Assembly (NCBI GenBank): GCA_963718605.1
Contig: OY970363.1
Location: 2,418,001 to 2,482,000, forward strand
Length of the DNA: 64,000 nt
Direction: 5' to 3'
DNA from: JACCXE01 sp963718605
GTDB taxonomy: Bacteria > Actinomycetota > Acidimicrobiia > Acidimicrobiales > JACCXE01
A program made the translations under genes and the position numbers. A model generated the notes under the pieces. It made no database searches. It worked only from the letters and a program-made list of their open reading frames with translations, and had not been told where the DNA came from. The stretch's first letter is position 1; the number at the start of each line of letters is the position of its first letter. Positions 25,532 to 33,684 of this stretch are shown here, one piece after another.

Positions 25532-26697
25532 TGGCGTCCAAGTCGACGGCGCGCGCCGGCTCGATCGAGCAGTTGCTGGCGGCGAAGGAGATCGTCGTGT
25601 GCTGCGGCTCGGGCGGCGTGGGCAAGACCACCACGGCGGCCGCGCTGGCGGCGATGGCGGCGACGCGTCACGGCGGGCGCGTGCTGGTGCTCACGGTTGA
25701 CCCGGCGCGTCGGCTCGCGAACGCGCTTGGCCTCGAAGGCTTCGGCAACGTCGAGACGCGCGTGCCCGACTCGGCGTTCGAGAACGCGGGCGTGAAGCCG
25801 CGTGGCGAACTGTGGGCGGCGATGCTTGACACCAAGCAGAGCTGGGACGACCTCGTGCGCCGCCACGCGCCCGACAAGGCCACCGAGTCGGCCATCCTCG
25901 ACAACAAGCTGTACCAAAACTTTGCCGGGCGCTTCGTACAGAGCCACGACTACATCGCGATGGAACGGCTGTATGAGATTCACGCGAGCGGCACGTACGA
26001 CCTTGTGGTTGTCGACACGCCGCCCACGCGCAACGCGGTGGACTTCCTCGACGCGCCGGAGCGCATGGAGGACTTCTTCACGAGTCGCTTCTTGCGGCTG
26101 CTCATTGCGCCGTACAAGTCCCGCTTGATCAGCATGGCGAGTAAGCCCTTCTACCAAGTGGCGGACCGCATCCTCGGCACGCAGTTCTTGCAGGACATCG
26201 CCGAGTTCTTCATCTTGTTCCAGTCGATGTACGCCGGGTTCGTCGAGCGGGCGCGGGCAGTGTCGGAGCTACTGCGGGACAAGCGCAGCACCTTCATCGT
26301 GGTTTCGACACTCGAGGCGGCGCCGCTGCACGAGGCCGAGTACTTCGTGGACGAGCTCGACAAGCGCAAGCTGCACCTCGGCGCCATCGTGCTGAACAAG
26401 GTGCTGCCGGCGTATTTCCTCGACCCGGAGTCGGCACGCGTCGCGGAGCGGCTGCACGAGAAGGTCAAGGAGATCGCCGAGGCGGTTTCGTCACCCGACG
26501 AGGACGACGCCGATGTTGCACGCGTCCTCGACGAGGTGGCCGAGAGCTATTTGCGGTTCGCGGTAGTCGCGCAGCGCGAGGCCGAGCAACGAGCCGAACT
26601 CGCCGCAGCTCCCGAGGTGGTCGCGTCGGTGCCGTTCTTCGAGAGTGACATCGCCGATCTCGGTGGTCTGCTGCGCCTCGGTGCGAAGATCTGGTAA
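25531..26697 (+). CDS. ArsA/GET3-like ATPase, second subunit
   Basis: The product is 388 residues. A deviant Walker A CCGSGGVGKTTTAAAL (about residues 24-39) is followed by TVDPARRLANALGL (switch I) and VVVDTPPTRNAVDFLDAPER (switch II). It resembles Rv3680-type BagB. Together with the preceding gene it forms a translationally coupled pair, and in the family the two subunits form a heterodimer. The cargo is unknown. The histidine kinase gene follows after 3 nt. Confidence 0.87.
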   Translation: MASKSTARAGSIEQLLAAKEIVVCCGSGGVGKTTTAAALAAMAATRHGGRVLVLTVDPARRLANALGLEGFGNVETRVPDSAFENAGVKPRGELWAAMLDTKQSWDDLVRRHAPDKATESAILDNKLYQNFAGRFVQSHDYIAMERLYEIHASGTYDLVVVDTPPTRNAVDFLDAPERMEDFFTSRFLRLLIAPYKSRLISMASKPFYQVADRILGTQFLQDIAEFFILFQSMYAGFVERARAVSELLRDKRSTFIVVSTLEAAPLHEAEYFVDELDKRKLHLGAIVLNKVLPAYFLDPESARVAERLHEKVKEIAEAVSSPDEDDADVARVLDEVAESYLRFAVVAQREAEQRAELAAAPEVVASVPFFESDIADLGGLLRLGAKIW

Positions 26698-26700
26698 CGG

Positions 26701-28149
26701 ATGGCCACCCTTGCCGAACTCGCCCGCGCGCAGACACCGCTCGACTCTGACGCGGTCGATCATTTGCAGCGCCTCGTGCGGGGCTGGAACATGCTCGCCG
26801 ACTTGTGCTTCGGCGACCTCGTGCTGCTCGCGGCGATGCGCGAGGGCGACTTTGTGGTGTTGGGTCAGATGCGCCCGAGCACGAGCCAGACGCTGCACCA
26901 CGACGACCTCGTAGGGCGTGTCGTCACCGAAGCCGACCGGCCGGTCGTAGGGCGCGCCTATCGCAGCGGCGAGATTGTCGAAGGCGAAGTCGCGCTGGGC
27001 GAGCAGGCCGACCGCGTGCGCATGCAGGGCATACCGGTGCGCCGCAATGGCCAAGTGATCGCGGTGATGACGCGTGAAGCCACCCTGAGCGCGACGCGTC
27101 GCCCCGGCGCGCTCGAGCGCGTGTACGGCGAGACGTTCGAACGGTTCGCGCGGATGATCGTGCGCGGCGAGTACCCGTTCCCCGGTGACGATGACATGGG
27201 CGAGGACGCGCCGCGCGTGGGTGACGGCGCGATCGTGCTCGATCAATCGGGCCGCATCGAATACGCCTCGCCGAACGCGATCAATGCCCTTCACCGCATG
27301 GGCATTCACGCCAACATCGACGGCACTCGCCTTGACGAGGTCGGCGTGGAGGAGACGGCGGTGAGCCGCTCGTTTTTCGCGGGACGGCCGGTCACCGAAG
27401 AGATCGAACGGCAGCCGGACGTCACCGTGCTCGTGCGCTGCTTGCCGCTGCTGCACCGCAGCGAAGTCACCGGTGGGCTGGTGCTGTTGCGCGACGTCAC
27501 CGACATCCGGCGACGTGACCGTTTGCTTCTGTCGAAGGACGCGACGATCCGCGAGGTGCATCACCGCGTGAAGAACAACCTCCAGACGATCTCGTCGCTG
27601 CTGCGACTGCAGGCCCGGCGCCTGTCGACCCAAGACGGCAAGGTCGCACTACGCGAGGCCGAGCGCCGCATTCGATCGATCGCGCGCGTGCACGAGGTCT
27701 TGTCGCGGGATCCGGGTGAGCAGGTTGCGTTCGGCGAAATCGTGCGTGACCTGGTGCGCATGGCTGAGGAGGCAGTCGTTGGCAACCGCAAAGTGGAGTT
27801 CCGCGTTGTCGGCGACGCCGGCGAACTCCACGCCGAAGTCGCGACCCCACTCGCGGTGGTGATCAGCGAACTGCTGCAAAACGCCAGCGAACACGGCTTC
27901 CCCGACGACGCGGGCGACGAGCCTGGCCTCGTCGTGATCAACCTGACCAACAACGGCGTCGAGTTGCACGTCGAAGTGCGCGACAACGGCATCGGTCTGC
28001 CCGAGGGATTCTCGCCCGACCAGACCGACAGCCTCGGCGTGTCGATCGTGTCGAACCTCGTGGCGAGCCAACTGGGTGGCAGCATCAACATGCACAACGA
28101 TCACGGCACCGTCGTCGAGTTACAGGTGCCGTTGGTGAAGGCGCGATGA
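26701..28149 (+). CDS. pdtaS: PdtaS-like sensor histidine kinase
   Basis: This soluble sensor kinase is 482 residues. It has an N-terminal GAF-like H_kinase_N domain (about 10-155), a PAS domain (about 172-270), then a HisKA_2 dimerisation box EVHHRVKNNLQTISSLLRLQ with the phosphoacceptor at His287/288. The HATPase domain has LLQNASEHGF (N box) and VRDNGIGLP (G1). This domain order matches mycobacterial PdtaS, whose partner is the ANTAR RNA-binding regulator PdtaR. No pdtaR is adjacent. The stop overlaps the GDPD start (ATGA). Confidence 0.85.
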   Translation: MATLAELARAQTPLDSDAVDHLQRLVRGWNMLADLCFGDLVLLAAMREGDFVVLGQMRPSTSQTLHHDDLVGRVVTEADRPVVGRAYRSGEIVEGEVALGEQADRVRMQGIPVRRNGQVIAVMTREATLSATRRPGALERVYGETFERFARMIVRGEYPFPGDDDMGEDAPRVGDGAIVLDQSGRIEYASPNAINALHRMGIHANIDGTRLDEVGVEETAVSRSFFAGRPVTEEIERQPDVTVLVRCLPLLHRSEVTGGLVLLRDVTDIRRRDRLLLSKDATIREVHHRVKNNLQTISSLLRLQARRLSTQDGKVALREAERRIRSIARVHEVLSRDPGEQVAFGEIVRDLVRMAEEAVVGNRKVEFRVVGDAGELHAEVATPLAVVISELLQNASEHGFPDDAGDEPGLVVINLTNNGVELHVEVRDNGIGLPEGFSPDQTDSLGVSIVSNLVASQLGGSINMHNDHGTVVELQVPLVKAR

Positions 28150-28826
28150 CCGAGATCTTCGGGCACCGCGGCGCGTCGGCCGTCGAGCCCGAAAACACGA
28201 TCGCAGCGTTCGCGACCGCGGCGCGCCTAGGCGCCGACGGGGTTGAGTTGGACGTGCGGCGCACAGCCGACGGCGCGATGGCGGTGCACCACGACGCCGC
28301 GTTGCCCGACGGGCGCGTGATCGTGTCGCTGGCGGCGACCGAGTTGCCCGACGGTGTGCCGTTGCTCGACGCCGCGCTGCGCGCGTGTGGGGCGATGCGC
28401 GTGAACATCGAGATCAAGAACGTGCCGATCGACCCTGACTACGACCCGGCTGAGCGCGTCGCCGCGCAAGTAGTCGATCTCGTCGCCGCGATGGGCGTCG
28501 CCGATCAGGTCATCGTGTCGAGTTTCGGACTCGCCGCGATCGACGCGGTGCGCGCGTTGGACCCGTCCATTGCCACTGGCTGGTTGACGGTGCCGAACTA
28601 CGACCAGATGCGCGCGCTCGACACCGCCATCGAGAACGGCCATGGCGCGCTGCACCCGTACTTCTCCACGGTCACCGATGAACTGATCGCGGCGGCGCAC
28701 GCGGCGGGTGTTGCCCTCAACACATGGACGGTCGACGACCCGTCCGAGATGAAACGCCTGGCGTCAATGGGCGTCGACGCGATCATCACCAACGACGTTG
28801 CGCTGGCGGTAGCGACCCTCCGCTAA
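28146..28826 (+). CDS. Glycerophosphodiester phosphodiesterase family protein
   Basis: This TIM-barrel hydrolase is 226 residues. The first strand carries FGHRGASAVEPENT with the catalytic His/Arg and Glu. VELDVRRTADGAMAVHHD gives the metal-binding ExD and second catalytic His, and INIEIK-type VNIEIKN supplies a further Glu and Lys. There is no signal peptide, so it is cytoplasmic and probably recycles glycerol phosphate from deacylated phospholipids. It overlaps pdtaS by 4 nt and the convergent DAG-kinase-like gene by 4 nt. Confidence 0.9.
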   Translation: MTEIFGHRGASAVEPENTIAAFATAARLGADGVELDVRRTADGAMAVHHDAALPDGRVIVSLAATELPDGVPLLDAALRACGAMRVNIEIKNVPIDPDYDPAERVAAQVVDLVAAMGVADQVIVSSFGLAAIDAVRALDPSIATGWLTVPNYDQMRALDTAIENGHGALHPYFSTVTDELIAAAHAAGVALNTWTVDDPSEMKRLASMGVDAIITNDVALAVATLR

Positions 28827-29740
28827 GGCAGGATCAGATCGATGCAGTCGGGCGCGTATTTGAGCTCGAGACGGTCGACCTCGCCGATGTACTCGCCGTC
28901 GAGTTGGTACGGAAACGGGCGATGGCCGACGAGGGTCACCGCGTCGATGTCGGTGCGCTGGTCGATCTTCGACGAATGGCGCAGGTGCCGCCCGCTGCCG
29001 AGGGCGGAGATCGCGGCGCCCATGATCGTGTTGAAGGTCATGGCCTTCACGGTCGTAACGCCGAGGCCGGTGTCGAGGTTGGTGCCGCGGTTGAGGTGCA
29101 GCGGCCGCCGACCGAGGTAGGTGTACGGGTCGGTGTTCTGGCAGATCGTGAAGTAGCCGTCATCGACGACGCTCCCGTCCTCGAAGTGCAGCGCAAAGGC
29201 GGGCGTCTTGTGGTCGTACCTGCCGAACCACGTACGGAACGCCGCGTAGACGAACAGGGGGTTGCCCGCGTAACGCTTCCACGTGCCGCGGCGCTCGACT
29301 TGTTCGACGACGGCCGCGTCAAAGCCGGCGCCGACGTGGAACGTGAAATAGCGACCGTTGGCAACACCGAGGCCGACCCGCTTTCGGTGGCCCGCACGTA
29401 GTGCCTCGATGAGAGCCCCTGTTGCCTCGATCGGGTCGTTCGGCAGTCCGATGGTGCGGGCGAACACGTTCGTCGACCCACCCGGCAGCGCCGCGAGAGC
29501 CGTCGCGCTGCCGGCCAGTCCGTTCGCCGCCTCGTTGAGCGTGCCATCGCCGCCGAGCACCACCACGACGTCGGTCCCGTTCGCGGCGGCGCCTTGGGCG
29601 AGCCGGGTGGCGTGGCCGCGTCGGCTCGTCTCCGCGACCGTGACGTCGGCCTCCGCGCTAAAGGCGGCCTGAATGACAACCCGCGCCCGCGGCGTCACCG
29701 ACGACGCCGACGGATTACAGATCAGAAGTACGCGGGGCAT
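28823..29740 (-). CDS. Diacylglycerol/lipid kinase family protein
   Basis: The protein is about 305 residues with the DAGK catalytic motif VVVLGGDGTLNEAANGL and the second conserved block LPGGSTNVFARTIGLP. The C-terminal beta-sandwich is present (VDGEYIGE-like LDGEYIGEVDRLEL). It probably phosphorylates a diacylglycerol or related lipid. ATG 29740 is taken; GTG 29746 is an in-frame alternative. A 16-bp palindrome lies immediately upstream (29742-29757). Confidence 0.9.
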   Translation of the reverse strand: MPRVLLICNPSASSVTPRARVVIQAAFSAEADVTVAETSRRGHATRLAQGAAANGTDVVVVLGGDGTLNEAANGLAGSATALAALPGGSTNVFARTIGLPNDPIEATGALIEALRAGHRKRVGLGVANGRYFTFHVGAGFDAAVVEQVERRGTWKRYAGNPLFVYAAFRTWFGRYDHKTPAFALHFEDGSVVDDGYFTICQNTDPYTYLGRRPLHLNRGTNLDTGLGVTTVKAMTFNTIMGAAISALGSGRHLRHSSKIDQRTDIDAVTLVGHRPFPYQLDGEYIGEVDRLELKYAPDCIDLILP

Positions 29741-29741
29741 G

Positions 29742-29757
29742 GACACGAGATCGTGTC
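29742..29757. promoter_or_regulatory. Perfect palindrome at the lipid-kinase start
   Basis: GACACGA-GA-TCGTGTC has 7-bp arms and lies 1 nt upstream of ATG 29740. It could be an operator or a translation-blocking hairpin. Confidence 0.4.
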
Positions 29758-29777
29758 ATGCCCATTCGCGCCAAGCC

Positions 29778-29829
29778 CATTCTTGTATCCGCCACCCGGA
29801 CCTTTTTGCTACTGACGGTTACAAGAACG
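29778..29829. repeat. Dispersed palindromic repeat, copy 1
   Basis: CATTCTTGT and ACAAGAACG ends enclose a GC-rich middle in the gap between the APH-like and lipid-kinase genes. Read on the minus strand, its first 22 nt match 19 of the first 22 nt of the element at 62829. Confidence 0.65.
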
Positions 29830-29834
29830 CGGGG

Positions 29835-30923
29835 TTACTTGACGAGGTCGAGGAGGTTGAGGTCTTCGATGGCGGCGACGCAGCGGGCGAGCATGCCGCC
29901 GGTGAGGGTGACGGAGCGTTCGTCCTGGGACTCGATGCTGCCGCCGGCCACGATCGGATACACGAGGCAGAACAGTGTGGAGATGCGGTAGTCCAGCCAG
30001 GCGTCGTCGAAGGAGTAGTCGGTAACGCCGCGCGACGCGAGCCCGTCGACATAGCGCTGGGTGAAGTCGCGCTCGTGCTTGGCCCGCAGGTCGGGCGTCA
30101 TCGATTGCGACACGAAGTAACCCAGGTCGCGACCACCACGCGAGGTATCCACGAGTTGCCAGTCGCACAGCGTGATGTCCGTGCCGTTGGGCCCGTCGGC
30201 GAAGAACATGTTGTCGAGGCGGTAGTCGCCGTGGCTCAGCGTGAACGGCGGGTGCGACAAGCGCGTGAACAGGTCGGGCAAAACCGTGTGGAAGGTCGAG
30301 GCGAAGGTGCGGATTTCGGGCGACAGCGTGGCGCCGAACAATTCGTCCATCACGGGCCACCCCTGCTCGTACGCGAACGAGGCGGCCTCGGGCAGCGGTG
30401 AGTCGTTGATCACGGGTAGCCAGTCGTTGGGCCGCAGCGTGGGGTCGTTCCAGAACGCCGCGTGCAGTTCGGCCAGCCGGTCGATCGCAACCTCCGCGTC
30501 GCCGACGGTGCAGCCCACCAACTGATCGACGTTGCGCCCGCCCGCGAGGTCGCTCAACAGCAACACGAAGTCCTGCGTTTCCCAGTCGAGGTGTGAGTAG
30601 TAACAGGTCGCATGAGGGACGGGCGTGCGCGCCGACAGCTGTTCGTAGAACCGCGACTCGCGTCGGTACATCGACAGCATCTCGGCCACGAACCGCGCAC
30701 TCGGCGACGACGGCATCTTGACGATCACGGTGGCCGGGCCATCCCCGTCCTTCCAGGTGACGGTAAGCCGGAACAACGCGCCGACCACGCCGACGCCAAC
30801 CCCGATCGGGATTGAGTCGATCGACGCGACCGTGCCCGTCGCGGAACTGGTTGATTGCATCGCCGCAGTCAGCCAGTCGGGCGTGATCTCGTCGACGGAC
30901 TTCGGCAGTGCGAGCTGCGTCAA
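29835..30923 (-). CDS. Aminoglycoside-phosphotransferase-like kinase (APH family)
   Basis: The protein is about 362 residues with a protein-kinase-like fold. VIVKMPS carries the ATP-binding Lys. FTLSHGDYRLDNMFF is the Brenner/catalytic loop (HGDxxxxN), and ITLCDWQLVD is the metal-binding segment. The acidic FWNDPTLRPNDWLP region and overall sequence are like acyl-CoA-dehydrogenase-associated or ecdysteroid-kinase-like APH proteins. The start is TTG 30923, overlapping the TGA of the upstream SDR gene (TTGA). The substrate is unknown, but the neighbours suggest lipid or sterol metabolism. Confidence 0.82.
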   Translation of the reverse strand: MTQLALPKSVDEITPDWLTAAMQSTSSATGTVASIDSIPIGVGVGVVGALFRLTVTWKDGDGPATVIVKMPSSPSARFVAEMLSMYRRESRFYEQLSARTPVPHATCYYSHLDWETQDFVLLLSDLAGGRNVDQLVGCTVGDAEVAIDRLAELHAAFWNDPTLRPNDWLPVINDSPLPEAASFAYEQGWPVMDELFGATLSPEIRTFASTFHTVLPDLFTRLSHPPFTLSHGDYRLDNMFFADGPNGTDITLCDWQLVDTSRGGRDLGYFVSQSMTPDLRAKHERDFTQRYVDGLASRGVTDYSFDDAWLDYRISTLFCLVYPIVAGGSIESQDERSVTLTGGMLARCVAAIEDLNLLDLVK

Positions 30924-31716
30924 GTGGTTCTCCGATCTATTCCGGCGAGCAGGACGCGGCCGATCTGGCGAGGTACCGCCGCGATGATGGGAAAGGCGGC
31001 CGCCCGCTTTGGCATGCGCAGATACGTGCGGTCTTTCTCGACCGACGCCACGATCGCCGCGGCGACGCGTGACGCCGGCAGTTGCCGAATTAGTCGCAGC
31101 CGCCGGAGTCGCACCATCGCGCGATGCGTCGGCGGGTGCTTGTGCAGCATCGCCTCCATCTCCGTCTCGACGGGGCCCAACTCGACGATGAGGTTGGAGA
31201 CGCCGGTGCGGTCCAACTCGTTGTTGCGCAGACAGGCGTTGAAGTGGGACAGGCCCGCCTTCGTGGCGGAGTACGTGACGATCCCGGGATTCACGGTCGA
31301 GCCCGCCATCGACGAGATGTCGACGATCATGCCCGTATCCCGCGCCAGCATCGACGGCAGAACCGCGCGCGCGAGTTGGATCGGTGCGTGGAGGTTGACG
31401 TCGATGATCTGCGTCGATGTCGGCCGAGGCGGTGGTGGTGAAGTCGAACGTGTCGAGCAACCCGGCGTTGTTCACGAGCACGTCGATCGGTCCGTCGGCC
31501 TCGATCGCCGGAATGAGGGCGTCGCGCTGCGGCGCGGTCACTCAGGTCGCACGGATAGGCCTCGCCCCCGATATCGGCGGCCAGCTTCTCGAGCGGTCCC
31601 CGGCTACGGGCGACCACAGCGACCGTGGCGCCCTTCGCCGCGAATTGCCGGGCCAGTTCCTCACCGATGCCCCGGGACGCGCCAGTGACGACGACCCGCT
31701 TGCCCTGAAGCTCCAT
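30920..31716 (-). CDS. Short-chain dehydrogenase/reductase (two frameshifts)
   Basis: The cofactor motif TGASRGIGEELARQF lies at about residues 11-25. NNAG is present in VLVNNAGLLDTFDF, and the catalytic Ser and YxxxK pair are in DISSMAGSTVNPGIVTYSATKAG. The frame shifts near 31538 (after CDLSD) and 31410 (after ADID). Deleting one base at each joins the three pieces into 265 codons. ATG 31716 follows a strong GAAGGGGGG Shine-Dalgarno. It is likely an NAD(P)-dependent oxidoreductase on a lipid-type substrate and is coupled to the APH-like gene. Confidence 0.85.
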
Positions 31717-31736
31717 GGAACCCCCCTTCAAGAATG

Positions 31737-31756
31737 ACCCTACCGGTCAGTAGGTT
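31737..31756. promoter_or_regulatory. Candidate TetR-type operator
   Basis: ACCCTACCGGTCAGTAGGTT has a palindromic ACCGGT core and CCTAC/GTAGG arms. It lies between the SDR and etfB divergent genes. The pattern resembles operators of lipid-metabolism TetR regulators. No TetR gene is adjacent. Confidence 0.4.
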
Positions 31757-31797
31757 CAGTTGGTAAGAGGCCTCGCTCATCGGCAATGCTGAGCGGC

Positions 31798-32577
31798 ATG
31801 AATGTCGTCGTCTGTGTAAAGCAGATTCCCGATCCCGCCAACCCCGGGTCGCTAGATGCCAACAACAACCTCGACCGATCCAGCAAGCTGATCATCGACG
31901 ACTCCGACATGTACGGCGTCGAGATGGCCTTGCAGCTGGTGCACGCGGCCGGTGGTGGCGAAGTGACGCTGGTTTCGATGGCTCCGAACGGCGAAACCGC
32001 CGGTCTGCGCACCGCCCTCGCGATGGGTGCCGAGAAGGCAGTTCTCGTCTCCGACGACGCCCTCAAGGGCTCGGACGCACTCAGCACGGCCAAGGTGCTC
32101 GCTGCGGCCATCAAGCGCGTCGAAGGGTTCGACCTGATCCTGGCCGCCACCGAGTCGAGCGACGGCTACACGGGCACCACGCCGGTGCAGGTCGCCGAGA
32201 TCCTCGGGCTGCCGTCGGTCACCTTCGCCAAGCACATCGAGGTCGACGGATCCACCGTCAAGGTGCAGCGTCAGACCGAAGCCGGTTACGACGAGGTCAC
32301 CTGCCCGCTGCCCGCGCTGGTCACCGTGACCGCCGGCGTCGTCGAGCCCCGCTACCCGTCCTTCAAGGGCATCATGGCCGCCAAGGGCAAGCCGCTCGAC
32401 CAGGTGACCGTGGCCGACCTCGGCATCGACGCCGCTTCGGTTGGCGCCGAGGGCGCCGGCCAGAAGATCACGAACGTCACCGCGGCGGAAGAGCGCAAGG
32501 CCGGTGAAGTCGTCGTAGACGAAGGCGACGCCTTCCAGAAGATCGTTGCGTTCCTCGACCAGTTGAAGGTGATCTAA
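31798..32577 (+). CDS. etfB: Electron transfer flavoprotein beta subunit
   Basis: The product is 259 residues. It starts MNVVVCVKQIPDPA, the family N-terminus, and carries the AMP-binding segment ESSDGYTGTTPVQVAEILGLP and the signature-like VTAGVVEPRYPSFKGIMAAKGKP. With EtfA it carries electrons from acyl-CoA dehydrogenases to the quinone pool. It lies 2 nt upstream of etfA. Confidence 0.95.
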   Translation: MNVVVCVKQIPDPANPGSLDANNNLDRSSKLIIDDSDMYGVEMALQLVHAAGGGEVTLVSMAPNGETAGLRTALAMGAEKAVLVSDDALKGSDALSTAKVLAAAIKRVEGFDLILAATESSDGYTGTTPVQVAEILGLPSVTFAKHIEVDGSTVKVQRQTEAGYDEVTCPLPALVTVTAGVVEPRYPSFKGIMAAKGKPLDQVTVADLGIDAASVGAEGAGQKITNVTAAEERKAGEVVVDEGDAFQKIVAFLDQLKVI

Positions 32578-32579
32578 GC

Positions 32580-33541
32580 ATGGCCAAGGTTTGGGTTCTC
32601 GCAGAATCGGCGGGCGGCAAGGTCTCGTCGCTCAGCCTCGAGTTGCTCACCAAAGCACGCGACCTCGGCGATACCGTCGAAGCGGTTGCGTGGGGTGCGG
32701 ACACCGCCGTCGATCGCCGGCGACCTCGGCGCGCACGGCGCATCGACGGTCCACGATCTCGGTGACCTCGGCACGTCGCTGCCGGGCGTTCCTGTCGCCG
32801 CCGCGATCGCCGCCGCGATCGAGGCCGGCAACGGCCCCGACATCCTGCTCGTCGGGCAGAGCTACGACGGCCGCGACGTCGCCGGCCGTCTGAGCGCCAA
32901 GCTCGACAAGCCCGTGCTCACCAACGTCGTCGGCCTCGACGCGGGCGACCCGCCCGTCGCGAGCCACGCGATCTTCGGTGGCGCCACCATCGTGCAGGCG
33001 ACCTTCACCGGTTCCGGCCCGTTCATCTACGCCGTGCGCCCGAAGAGCTTCGCGGCCGAGCCGAACGGCGGCACCGCCACAGTTGCAGCCGCTCAGCGTG
33101 CCCGAGACGGGCGCTACGAACGCGGCGACCGTGGTCGACCGTCACGTCGAAGAGCGCAGCGGTCCCCAGCTCGACGAAGCCGCAGTCGTCGTGTCCGGCG
33201 GACGCGGCCTCGGCGAAGCAGCCAACTACGCCATGATCGAAGAGCTGGCGAAGCTGCTCAAGGGTGCGCCGGGCGCGTCCCGCGCCATCGTCGACGCCGG
33301 CTGGGTGCCCTACGCCTACCAGGTCGGCCAGACCGGCAAGACCGTCAAGCCGACGCTCTACATCGCCGCGGGCATCTCGGGTGCGACGCAGCACATGGTC
33401 GGCATGAAGGGCTCGAAGAACATCATCGCGATCAACAAGGACCAGGAAGCCCCGATCCTGCAGATCGCCGACCTGGGCATCGTCGGCGACGTCCACAAGG
33501 TCCTGCCCCAGTTGATCGAAGCATTGAAGGCTCGGGGCTAG
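32580..33541 (+). CDS. etfA: Electron transfer flavoprotein alpha subunit (two frameshifts)
   Basis: The N-terminal domain (VWVLAESAGGKVSSLSLEL ... LVGQSYDGRDVAGRLSAKL) and the C-terminal FAD domain are both present. The FAD domain carries VVSGGRGLG, PYAYQVGQTGKTVKPTLYIAAGISGATQH and INKDQEAPILQIADLGIVGD. The frame shifts near 32709 and 33088. Removing one base at each gives 320 codons, the normal size. The FAD-binding residues are intact, so the gene is probably functional. A palindromic terminator overlaps its stop. Confidence 0.93.
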
Positions 33542-33553
33542 CCCCGAGCCTTC
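33526..33553. terminator. 28-bp perfect palindrome spanning the etfA stop
   Basis: GAAGGCTCGGGGC (33526-33538) pairs with its complement at 33541-33553 around TA, so the TAG stop sits at the hairpin tip. There is no T-run. It is a likely etfBA terminator or 3' stabiliser. Confidence 0.6.
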
Positions 33554-33594
33554 AGCATCTCTGGCGCCTCCGCCCGAGGGCTCCGGCGCTGGCC

Positions 33595-33619
33595 CCGGCG
33601 GGGACCCCACCCCCGCCGG
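33595..33619. terminator. Second hairpin downstream of etfA
   Basis: CCGGCGGGG pairs with CCCCGCCGG around a 7-nt loop, 42 nt beyond the first palindrome and before the oxidase promoter. Confidence 0.45.
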
Positions 33620-33672
33620 CTTTAGTCACTTGCTGCGTCGCTTCGGCAACCCGCCAGGAGTTGTCGCGGTTC

Positions 33673-33678
33673 TAGGCT
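33673..33678 (+). promoter_or_regulatory. -10 box TAGGCT, leaderless start
   Basis: TAGGCT ends 6 nt before ATG 33685, and no Shine-Dalgarno sequence is present. Confidence 0.45.
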
Positions 33679-33684
33679 CGCCCC

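Noticed and set aside
24575..26697. Arsenite efflux ATPase (ArsA) role for the paired ATPases
   Set aside because: The metal-binding cysteines of ArsA and the neighbouring arsB/arsD genes are absent. The pairing and context match BagAB-like proteins instead.
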